The notes under the pieces are model-generated. The model made no database searches, was not told the DNA's origin, and saw only the letters and a program-made list of their open reading frames with translations. DNA of 64,000 nucleotides from Siderastrea radians (taxonomy: Eukaryota > Cnidaria > Anthozoa > Scleractinia > Rhizangiidae), in contig OZ024887.1 of assembly GCA_964017195.1 (NCBI GenBank), forward strand, positions 67,730,728 to 67,794,727. Direction: 5' to 3'. The translations under genes and the position numbers were made by a program. This document shows, piece after piece, positions 35,801 to 47,800 of the stretch. Within the stretch, counting starts at the first letter, position 1; every line of letters begins with the position of its first letter.

Positions 35801-38800
35801 GTCCCGGCGACTTTCATTCCTTTCCTCAGAGACGAAGCTCCTTTTGCCTCGGGAGCGAATGCTTGCTTCCTGATGTAACCAGGCGATGAGGTTGCTAACG
35901 GTTTCTTGTTTCCCTTCTCTTTTCATCTCTCTACCAAAATGAGAATTGTCGTTTGGATCGAGTTTGGACAAAAGTTGGGACATAAGGAATGGTGCTTCTG
36001 AAGACTCTAGCACAGGGCACCGATTATCCTCCATATCGTTTACGTAGCAAGACACTGTTGTGGCGAAGTGTGTAAAGGACTTGGAATCTCGTCTGACTGG
36101 TTTAAGATTGTTTATTTCAGACAGCAATTCATCCATTAATTTTCGTCTGTCTGCGAACTCGGTATCCAAGATGTTCCAAGCGCTGTCAATGGTTTTACAG
36201 GTCTTAACCTGGTCAGTCCACCACGAACCCTTTGGCAATGCGTTTCGGAAACGTTGCAATTGCTCATCTTTATCCTGACCGTATTTCGTCATCCAATGAT
36301 TGAATTCCTTTTTCCACGTGGCATAAGATCTGCGACCTCCATCCCATGTTGGCACTGGTAATCGTTGTAGACCACTTAAGTTTGGTTTTGATCCTAAGGT
36401 GTCCGCCATTTTTGCTACTGCTGATGTCATTGATGACATTGATGATGTCAGAGCCTCCAGGGTTTCAGAGTCCTTACGAGACGCTTCAGAAGAATTTTGT
36501 TCCCTTTGATAAGCAGCAAATTTCAAAGCAATTTGAAGAAAATCCGCCTTGGCCTTGTCTCCAAGTTTTCTGGTCGTTAAAAAGGGTCCCTCGTCTGTGG
36601 CAGCGCCTTCATCAACCAGTTTGTCTAAAATCGTTTCTTGCTGCTTTTTGATTTGCCTATATCTCGTCTCTACTTGAGTGAATGCTGCTTCAAGTGTTTT
36701 GAGTTCTGGTTTTACTGAGAAAATTGTTTCAAATTCCTCCATTAGCTCGTAGAGGATGTTTACAGCGTTTTCCATTTTTCCTGCGAGGGTTTTGACGTCT
36801 ACTTTAGGCGGCATTTTGAACGGAATTCACTTTACGTAAATATGCTTTAACTCCAGCCTCGATTTCATGCGATGTTACTACCAGCGGGCTTCGAAGTCTT
36901 TGATTTTGACAATCCAGCAACAAAGATAAAAATGAAAACGTCAAACAAATCAAATGTCCTTACTTTTCCTTCGCAAATACAATTCGGCGTAATCTTGATG
37001 AAGATTCAGCGTAAGTTGAGGGCGCAATGATTCAGCGTAATCTGTGGCAGCTCAACTTGTGATACGAAGTTCGGCGGTTGTCAATAACTCGATTCGGCGT
37101 AATCTTCGAGGACAAATTTTGACTGATTCGCGCCTATGCGTGAAGGCGTTACTTCTGTAGAAGATTAGCCAGGGATTTGAAGGTTTTGAAGATTTTATTT
37201 TGCACTAGACTTTACGGCTTTGCTCCTTCATCGATCAGTTCGGGAAGCGTCCGTTGTTAAATCGTAGTCAACTGAAATCAGTTAGAAAACAAGTTACTAT
37301 TTACATCATTCGCTATTGAAACGGCAAACAGTTCTCAACTTACAATTTGTTTTCCATAAATCCTTGAAATCCCACATCGACGACTGAACAACGAAATGTG
37401 TCCGTTAAAGAAGTGAAACTTGTTCTTTTAAATTCTTGTCACCTAATGTCACCTGACCTTATTTTTCCCGCCTCACTAAGTCGAGGCGATAACTGACAAT
37501 ATGGAAATGTTACGAAATTGTTTGCACGAAATGCAAATCAATGGGTCAACGTTCGAGCAGCGTTTGACTGTCGAAACTGACTGGCTGACTGCAGCTGGCT
37601 GACTGGCTGACTGACTGACTGACTGTCTGGCTGACTGGCTGGCTGGCCAACTGACTGGCTGGCCGACTGACTGACTGGCCGACTGACTGACTGGCCGACT
37701 GACTGACTGACTGACTGACTGGCTGACTGACTGACTAACTGACTGTCTGGCTGACTGGCTGACTGACTGGCTGGCCAACTGACTGGCTGGCCGACTGACT
37801 GACTGACCGACTGACTTGCTGACTGACTGGCTGACTGACTGACTGACTGACTGGCTGACTGACTGACTGACTGAATGAATGAATGAATGAATCAATCGAT
37901 CATTGGATCGATCGATCAATCAATCAATCAATTAATGAATCATCAATTAATCAACCAATCAAACACTCAATCAATGACCATGATTGATTGATTGATCGAT
38001 TGAAATTGACATATGACATACTGATTTAGTTTTAATTACTAGTTTTCATCTTACAATGCAGCTCGAAAAATCCCTGGCTAGGTAATGGCGTAGTTTTGCC
38101 ATCTTTTGGCGGATCAAGGCCTATACCGAACGCTGGTATAGCAGTCCAGCCTATTTTACGTGGAAACCTTTCACAGGTAAGTCAGACGGTTGCTATACGT
38201 AGAAGACTGGGTACTAGCAGTATCGCTTGACCGTTTTGTGGTTTGACAAAGACGCAAGTGATAAATTGGCGTCATGAACAATCAAAACACATTATAATAA
38301 ATCAGGCCTGTAGCTCCATTGAGAAATTGAGACGGTTGTTTAACGCATGTCATGACTACCCATTACTTTAAGTTAATTGGTGTCTTCTACTTCTTTGGGT
38401 TTTTGTTATCAGTTATTCAACATTGATAAGCAATATGACGAATTTCTGCGGAATTTCTGCCGTTTCTCTCTCGGTTTTGGTTTCTCTTCTGACTGGCAAA
38501 TTTAAAGGGGTTATCTCACCTCTTTTCTGTATTACGTGAAAAATCTGAAAGAAATACCAGAATCAAAGGAAATCAAAAATAATATTTCAGGTTTAATTAA
38601 ATTTGCACTCACAACAGGACTCCTCAAAGGCAAAACATAAGGATTTGTATGGGAATTTATCGTGAGTTTGATGAAATAGCAAAAATGTACATAAACAGCC
38701 GTTGAAGTGTACATTCCTTATGAAGTGATGTCTGTGTGTTGTTTTCTGACTGTTTTCTTCCCTGTAAACGCCATTTTAGCAAGTTTTGGTGTTCTGGTTT

Positions 38801-41800
38801 CTCTCCTCCTAAGAACACCAAATCTTGCTAAAATGGCGTGTGCAGGCCGGAAAACAGTCAGAAAACAACACACAGACATCACTTCATAAGGTATGTACAC
38901 TTAAATGACTGTTTATGTACATTTTTCCTATTTCATCGAACTCACGATAAATTCCCATACAAATCCCTATATTTTGCCTTTGAGGTGTCCTGTTTTGAGC
39001 CTGGGTACCCTGTGAAAATGGTTGTTTATTTTTGCTACGAATAGCCGGTCGGGAACGGAAATAGATTGCAACTTGTGAAATTGGTTCAAATGTTTCACGT
39101 TCTTCCCTTGATTGTGGTTTTACTGTTTGTTCTCCCTTTGTGAAAATCACTTGACATCTTCTTCTTGGTATTCTAGGCTTGTTTACGAAAAAAGGTACTT
39201 AGTTTTAACTTCAACACAGCACTGACCCAAAAACGCAGAAGTCCCAATGACGAAACCCCTTTTAAAACCAGTACTCAGTTTTTTCTCTGTTTGTTTTGAG
39301 CGAGGTGTTTACTGAGTGAGGACAGTGAACTCGAAACACAGTTAATATTTGCAATTACTTGCAAAACTCATTCAAGAGCGCTCTGGTGAATGTTAATTTC
39401 AAATTTCTTTCTTTTAGCGTGTGAATAACACTTTAGCAAGCGTGAATTCCAGTGGTTGTACAGTGACGTCGTATCGTGTGGTAGGTACTCATGCATGAAA
39501 TGAAAGTGAAAGTTTGGGTACGAAACGGCAATTTATTTTTACCCCTGAAACGGGCTGTTTAAACAGATTTTTGATATTATTATAAAATTAGCAACGATTT
39601 TCCAGTGCGGCAAGTTCAAGTAACTAACCTACCGATGATTTTTGCCGCGGTGTTAAGGTGATTTGTTTGCGATTTTGATGCGACAGGAGCAACACCTACA
39701 ATGTGGACAAAACACACAACGGCATTTTAGACTCTTTAAATGTAGGAAATGAAATGTAAACAAATTCTCCTTACTAGTTCCATAAGAAATGTATGGAGAA
39801 CAGAGAGGAGAACGTGCGTTTTATATATAGAGGATATTACACGGCGGCGTGAAGATATGAATTTTATTTTCGAGTACCACGAGAAAATAAAATTCACATC
39901 TTCAAGCCACCGTGTAATTTTCTTTTTATTATATAGACAAGAGAGGTTTTGCACAAAAAAACAGTGTAAAAGCGGGAAATGACGTCATCGATATCCTCAC
40001 CACTCCAGAGCATTTCCACTTTTGGAAATGTGCGAAACAACAGTGTGACGTCACAACATGGCGGCTTTGAAATATCACCGAGTAGATTCAACTGAAAGTT
40101 TTAATTTGCATTTTTTCGAGCCTTCCCAGCCTGCTTTGCCCGTCTATTAGTAACACAACGACCAAGACAGCATTGAAGAAGTGTTGTGCAGGATATTGTG
40201 GTAAATGGTGGCGAAATATGTGCTTAGGTCAGGTTTTACTTTCGATACACACGTCAATTTTGCTTGTTTTCTCGAGCGCTTGTTCATCTTCAATTTACTA
40301 TATCTCTCGTGAAAAATTTTTTTAGGCTTTGAAAAAAATTCAGAGACATTCTATAGGTATTCTAGTTGTGTAGTGCGAAACCTGGCGATGGGCCGCGCTT
40401 TTGGTGGGCCGGCCGCGCTCTGTTTTGTGAATCAATTTGTGCGACCAAATGCCATTGCTCTGAACTAGTCTATTTGGGCGCCGAGTCTTTTCCTTCGTTT
40501 CAGGATGCATATCAGAGATCGTTGGAGGATATGTGCTGGACTGGTATATATTGATAAGAGAACACGTGAGGTTTCTTTGTTTGAGTCAGAGTCCAAGGCT
40601 GTATGGAATTTCGATATCGGAAAAGACTCGGCCGAAATCCAGCCAGTCTATAGATTTGCTAAGACTTGCTAACGACGGAAGGAAACTTATGAATCTTCTA
40701 GAGAGGCTTACTAATACATGTTTGACTAAAGCAGCGTTCAGCCCTTTATGTGGCAGGTTGCATAGCTGTAAAGAAGCTACAATTTCAATTTCTTGACTAA
40801 AGGGTTGTATGGATCAAACTCCGTGACGCGAAACACACCATCTTGCAGCAGTATCACGACAAGCTGGGCCCGGCGTTTCAAACAATAATCTAGCGGTGCA
40901 GATAATATTTTTATCCTTTATCGTCGGAAATTCGTTCACGACAAGCTAAAAAACCTATCAAGGTCCTCACTTACCTAATATGCCACGAACGGCATAAAAA
41001 AAAATACTTTGAGTCGCTCAGCAGACGCAATCGGAACAATCACACCAAAGCCGCAGGAATCCAGAAAAAGATCAGATATGACCTTGATATGACCTTCAGT
41101 GTTATGCTTTATTTTGTGTTTATATCTACCATCGGTTGAGGGCAAATCGATGAAACTGTTTAAGACAGAGAAGTGAGCTGCGAAATATGGATCTGTAAAG
41201 CTGTTCATGAGTTAATAAAAAGATAAGCTTACTCTGTTTTACTTGTGTCAATCATTTCATATGGCGGCAAATGTGTCCTAATATTTGTACTATTGCGCGA
41301 CCACTGAAGCGAAATTCAAGCGCTATTCGCAATTCATTCCTGGCTAAAGAATATCGAATCCATGGTTCTCTTTTTGCACGCAACTTATCCAGGCCAGAAA
41401 TAAACGTAAATAGATTTGCCTTCGCATAGTTTCCTTTTATTCATCTGAAACAGACGACCCGATCTGTTACAAACCGCAGCCCGCTGCGCAACCAGAAGAA
41501 AAATAAGCTTCATACAAGCGCTTGACAAGCGATCATCGCAACTTATTCCTGGCTAAAAGATGTTTAAGCCATGTTTCTGCAAGCAGCCAATCCCGGGTAG
41601 TAATAAACGTAGATATTGATTGTAAATATTGCTGGATTGTTCCATTCAAATCTGAGAACTTCATCAACTATTATGAAATCTCATGAAAACAGGCCTCGCA
41701 TCAGGTGACTCCAAAGTCGCGCTCTGATTGGATAATTGTTTGTTTTGGTCCGCCGATCAAAACATTTCCAAAAGTGGAAATGCTCTGGACTGCTCACTGG

Positions 41801-44800
41801 TGAGGATATGGAAAATACGCCACTCGAGTCCCGGATGTAGTTTCGTATGAGCTTTACGAGTGGTCTATTTTCCACTAAAACACTCTTGTCTATATAATAT
41901 CAGGGCTTAAAGGGTTAAAGACCAGGCACTAGGAACACAAACACGTATTCTTACTTTGAGACAGTCACTTAGCTTACAATGTTATTATTTTTATTTGACA
42001 GACAAAAGGGACAATCACGATTAAAGCAAAAAGAAACACTGCTGATGCTGCAAGTAGAGAAAGGCATTTGGAAAGAAGAGCGCTTCTTGAGTTGGTATTG
42101 ATCAGTGTGTCACTCGTTGCAATAACCTTTTCACTGATTATGCTCTCATGCGTTAGGTAAGCGAGCTAAAATTTTCACTTACATATTTTTTAATTCATTT
42201 TTTTTTTTGTTAGGGTGGCATGGTTTACGGTGTATGTGGTTTGAACGCGTACATGGCGGGAAAAATTGGCATTCAAGTAAAAGAAGATATCTCTACGAAG
42301 TCCTTTCCTTAGCTATTCTCATCTATTTTTGTCTAACAAATCTGTTGAATTCATCCCTCCTTATCCTTTTGGGTAGACCCTGAGATTCTTCAACCTTTTG
42401 TTCCTGCAGCATTCGATGTTGCCGAAGTCCAGGCTTTCGGATTTTTTACATTAACTCAGTGTAGAATTTAGACCTCTTCCCAAATTCTTTTCCTTAGCTA
42501 TTCTTATCCATTTCTGCTCTACAAATGTGCATCCAGCTTTCAATTGCTTTTTGGGTGAACCTGAGCCCTTTATCCTTCTGTTCTTGTAGCATCCTATATT
42601 CTTCTGACTTTAGGCTTTAGGCTTTAGTCTTTGGATATTCATTGATAACTAATTTTCAACTCTTTCTGATTAAATTGTTTTGGGTTCTCCCTTGAAGATA
42701 CTGCAATTTCTTCCAACCAGTAATTTAAAACAAAAGTGTTAAAAAAAAATACCAAATCGATCAAATGTCGGGAGATTTTTACTACTCAGTTTTCTCTGTG
42801 AAAACGATGGTCCGGTTGTATTCTTAAGTCCACAACAGATGAAATACCTTCACCACAGACTGTGCGAACTTATAACTACAGAAATAATTGCCAATAGCTT
42901 GGAGCATCTTTTTACTTTCTTGAAAGTAACGTTATGATTAAAATAATTTTTATCTTTTTCCCCTAAAGAACACACTCGCCACAAACACAGGAAAAGCTGT
43001 TTATCCATAAAAACTTCCTTCTTTCGTGGGGTCTTGGATACGCTGTTTATATTGTGGATGTAGCTGCTTTTAATACCAGGAATGAAAGAACCGTAAGTAC
43101 ACTGAACAGGTTATAACATTCTCTCGAATTCTCAAATATTCCGTCAGCAAAAGAATAAAAAACGCTACAAATGACTTTGTTAAAGCTCTTTATGATTTCT
43201 ATCAATAGGCACAACGTCGCAAGCTAAACCACCTTTCACAGAGCGGAGGTCATACGCAAAAAGCTACGTCACGGCTTCCGGCTTTTCACAGCCCTGAAGT
43301 TTGAATCAGTTCAAACGTTCACGAGCGTGAAGTTCGTATGAAAACGATGCAAAAAATATCCCGGCAAACCGAATTTCGCTCCGGCAAAACTTGTGGGTGT
43401 CAGTTACTTCATTATGAACACATACCCAACGTAAAAAGCTTACGTTTTCAGAAAAGGCATTAAGTTTTGAGGTAAAAGGGAAGCTTTCCACATTCGTCTG
43501 TATTTTCTTTCCAAACTGATGGAGGGAACTGCGCACACATCTTGCGTTTGACCGCAAACACAACCTAGGGCCTTCAACAAACTATCTTTGAGTTTAATAC
43601 GAGCAGTGTTCTTAAACTGCCCTGTTACAATTGTTTAACAATTAACTTATTCCACGAGCGCACTTTTAATATGACGAGAAAATAGAACCATGCAACAAGG
43701 TGCGTATAACGTAGCGCCGAGTTAGTCAGTGGTAGCGCCTCCAATTAACTTTGTCTTCGAAAATATAATTTCATTTTACTGCTAATGTAGCAGTCAAATC
43801 GAAGCTTCAACATTCCCCCCCCCCCCCGAGCAACCCCCCGGGTATTTGAACTTTTGAAGATTGGCTTGTTTAAATTCCCTCCCCTCGGGGCAAAAAAGCT
43901 GTTCCAATGCCCCACCAATTAATACTGAAATATCTCTTCTCAAAAACAAATTTCATCTTCAATCTAGCACTGTTAACCCTTTTCAGAGAGAGATATCCCG
44001 CTATGACACCTTCAAACGTCTTCTAAAGACCCTTTTGAAAGAGTTATTGACTAACAAAAGCAAAATTCTATCTTGTAAATCCGTCAAACCCCTCAAAACC
44101 CGAAAAAACTCACGGTCGTACTACCCCAGAACAAGAGGTAAATCTGGTTAAAATTCCCTACTCTTCCAAAGCAACGTTCAAATCCCCCCTCCCCGGGCAC
44201 GATGCACGGTCAAAAAAGCCCGGGGTATCCCCGGGGGAGGATGTTGAAGCTTCAATTTGAACGGTACATAAGTTTATAACAAACTAAGCTAACTAACTTA
44301 TCTATAACTAATCCATCACGTGGCGTGAACATGACGCCATAAATATTCAAAATCTGAAGTATTGTTCCAATACGTACTAACGTAACGGCAAGGAACTAAA
44401 AATCTTTTATATTAGTAGAAGGAATTTGCCTGAACAACGATCAAACTTTAGGAGAAATCAGCGGTTAAAGATGGCTGTTATTCTTACCTTATGTCTGTCT
44501 TACGCCTTTTCTTGTTTAACTCTACAGATTCTATGCACAACGATTGCCGTAGTCCTCCATTTCTTTCATACAACAATCTTTACCTGGATGTTAGTTGAAG
44601 CGGTAAATCTCTACATTAAATTGGTCAAAGTGATTTCAACCAGGACATTTTACATAACGTACCTTGCAATTGGATGGGGTAAGTTAGATTTATAGCAAAT
44701 GGTTTGCACCCAGGAGTCTCAGCAATACCTTGAGGCACGTACAATACTCACCACTTGCTTAAGTCGTGGACGAGTGGTACGAGGGTACGAGTTGCCCCTT

Positions 44801-47800
44801 CCTTCATAGCGCAGCTCAACTAAGTGTCCATAATGACGTGCAGTTCACTAACTGGCCATGTTAACACGTAGCCTAAAAAACTGACTTAAAATTTATCTTT
44901 TTCGCTGAAAACTGTGGTATCACATTATTTCTCCACTTAGAACATTCCTACTAGCCCGCGTATAGACGTCTCCTACGATTTCCTTGTTTCACGCCGACGC
45001 AAACAAAATGGGAGGCGTCTTCACGCAGGCTACATTCGTACCAATAGTAAACGTTGTTTTTCCACTTGTACTAGTCGTACGAGTAGCACCACTTAAATCC
45101 TAACTTTCACAACTTAACCAAATGGTGATTATTGGCAACCATCCAGTAGTCTGTCAGACTGAAGTCTGTCTAGTGTGACGTGATTGTCCGGGCGAGGAGT
45201 GTTGTTGGTGAAAAAAGTCAATATCAACAACAACAGTCCTTCACGACTACTCTCACCTAGGAATTTTTCCAATCAAGGAAGGAAAAGTTAGCGTCTGCAC
45301 ACCGGCTGTCTCTCACCAGGACGATCATCTCAAACAAAATATCATATCACACTCTCGAGTATTAAATCTAAAACAAATAGAAAACAACAGACGTGTAACT
45401 ACAATAAAAATCTCATCAACCTAGTAGTTTTGTTTGGTTTGTTACAGCCAAGATTTCAAGTTTGCAGCAAAAATAATTTACGCACTGTATATACAGTACA
45501 AACTATGCTAATTTCTCTTACCCCGCTCCTCTATTCGCAGTTGCTATTTGCGGGTTGGTTCGTGATCTTATAAATTGTAATAATAATGATGGTTTATTTA
45601 TAAACGTCATCGCGTCTATAGGACGAATTGCCACTTATTTACAAGAATAACATATAAATGATAAAAGTGTTTTTTTTACAATAACTCAGAATATGTTACA
45701 GCTCAGTAACGGGACTGGGTTACAAGTTAAGAGCTAGCCTAAATGTATTACAAATATAAAATTTTAAAAATTCTTATAGTCTATAGTTAGGAAATAATAT
45801 CTTCAAAGAGTGAAGAACCGTGGTTGTGTGAAGTGTGCCTAATAACAAAGTTGAAGTTAACAAGGGTTAAGAACACTTTCACTTAACACTGAAGTCACGT
45901 TTTATTTCCTAACAAGTGATCCTTTATTTTAGGTATCCCAGCTATTATTGTCGGTATGACAGCGGCTGTGAGGGCCAGAACGTACGACATGAGTGAACCT
46001 TTCGTCGGGGAATTCATGTGTGGTTCGCAGAAGTTTACCGCGGAAGTAAACAGAACAAGGTAAGAATACCGTTTTAATTTCTGTTACGAAAAAATGTTTC
46101 ATCGCTTTTTAAAAACAGAGATTTTTTAAAATTCTTCAGTTCTACTCACACGTTACTTTTTTCATTTGCTAGCGCTTTTCACACGTAATAGATTGAAATA
46201 ATTGACAGCCCTACCTTGTAGCAACAACGCGAATGACCAGAGTTTCTCTTTCTTGACTTGGGAGACGTCCCAGCGAGTTGTGAATGGCAAAATCGATTCA
46301 AAGGATGCGGATTCATATTTTTATGTTACGTCAGGTCCGTGGTGCTTACGTTTGGACGCAGGTTAAACCTTTCATGAAGATCTTGTTTTTTTTACCCGCT
46401 TTCACTGTCCACCCAATAAATGTCCGTTTGCAAAAATCTTCGGCACTTGGGAAAATGCTTATTTACTGTGCGTTTCAAGTTTCATCGTAAACATGCACAC
46501 GCAAACGCTATCATACTAATTTTATACATGCATGACTTTATTTTGTACCCAAAAATTGTTTGTAACAATTGGTTAAAAAGAGTAGTTCAACAATTTAAGG
46601 ATAAAACCACTGAAACATATGTGCTAAACAAGAATACCATACTGCTTTTTAGCTGTTGGATAAACGGGAGCAATTGGATATACAGAGGTCCTGTCTTAGC
46701 AATATTGCTGGTATTTATTTATTTATTTATTTATTTTAATTATTTTAATTATTTATTCTTTTCTAAAAGAATGACGATAAGGCTTACTTGCTTTAGAAAT
46801 TCTCCAGAGTTAACGAGGTGTAATTCGGCGCTAACGCTACTTCTTTCCACTCTTGAAAATCCTCTTAATTAAGAGATGCAAATGTAGAAACGGTCTCAGC
46901 GAGTTGAATAGCGTACATTTATCTGACTGTTATTCATATACTGCATAATGCGGTTGCTTTTCTTAGTATGCATTTTATTGTAGTTTTGGCTCTTGTCCGT
47001 TAATCGCGCCCAGCACTGAACTATATCTTGTTTGCTTTCTTGGTCTTTAAATTGTCAGGTCAACTTGATTATCTTTTTTATGCTGCTTAAAGTCGTGTTT
47101 GGTAAGCTGGGCTCCAAGTTCCACGATGATCGGATAATGAAGACAAAGTAAGTAATGTAATCAAAGTATCCTTAACTATACCGACTAGAATGGTTTTACT
47201 GAACCCGTGAAACAATAACTAACAATAAGTGTCAAAAGTGAACAAAAGAAAACAACTGAATTAGCTACAGTGTGTAACATTTCCTTATAGTTCAGTATCT
47301 ACTTCACGGGTTAAGCGGGAAAATCACTCTAACGACTAAGTGCATATTATTGCGCAAAAAGATGAAGACCCAAAAAAGAAGTGGTGTTTCGGTTCGTGAG
47401 GCATGGCAAAGAAGTATCATTGTTTAAAAAGCAGATCGCAGATTGAACTCAACTGCTAGAGACAGGCAATACTTGTTTCAGTTTATTGACGAAACATCTT
47501 GAATCATAGGAAAGGACTGAAGAGTGTGGCGGCCTTGCTGCCCTTATTGGGTGTCACGTGGATATTTGGTTTCTTCGTGAACCTTCATGAGGTGCTGGAC
47601 TACATCTTCATTTTACTGACGTCAACTCAGGTATGTGCACGCATGCTCAGTAGGGGGGCTTTTGCGCCATGTGTTTTTTACGTTCCTCGACGTTGGATTA
47701 AAGTTCTAGATGTTTGGAGCAGTTTCCTGTCCATTCCGTACGTCTACACTCGGCTAGAGTCCCATACACTACACATAGCGTTCGATTCATCATATTCCGT

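Larger units (their letters stand above)
30940..37540 (-). mobile_element. BEL/Pao LTR retrotransposon (recent, disabled)
   Basis: 6.6-kb element on the minus strand. LTRs of 417 bp each lie at 30940-31356 and 37124-37540. Both begin TGATTCGCG and end GCAAATCA, and I see one substitution between them (A/G near 31296 and 37480). A 5-bp target duplication ATGGG flanks it (30935-30939 and 37541-37545). The internal part encodes gag, aspartic protease, reverse transcriptase, RNase H and integrase regions in the BEL/Pao order. Two breaks interrupt the reading frame (see the pol entries). It sits in the 12-kb intron of the GPCR gene, antisense to it. Confidence 0.95.

Noticed and set aside
37476..37919. 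Ser-Gln-Ser-Val repeat protein
   Set aside because: Direct product of the GACT array on the minus strand, overlapping an LTR.
38707..38900. Two similar 60-residue proteins on opposite strands
   Set aside because: Mirror images caused by the palindrome.
43712..43760. tRNA-like A box (TTAGTCAGTGGTAGCGC)
   Set aside because: No matching B box or cloverleaf follows; not a tRNA gene.
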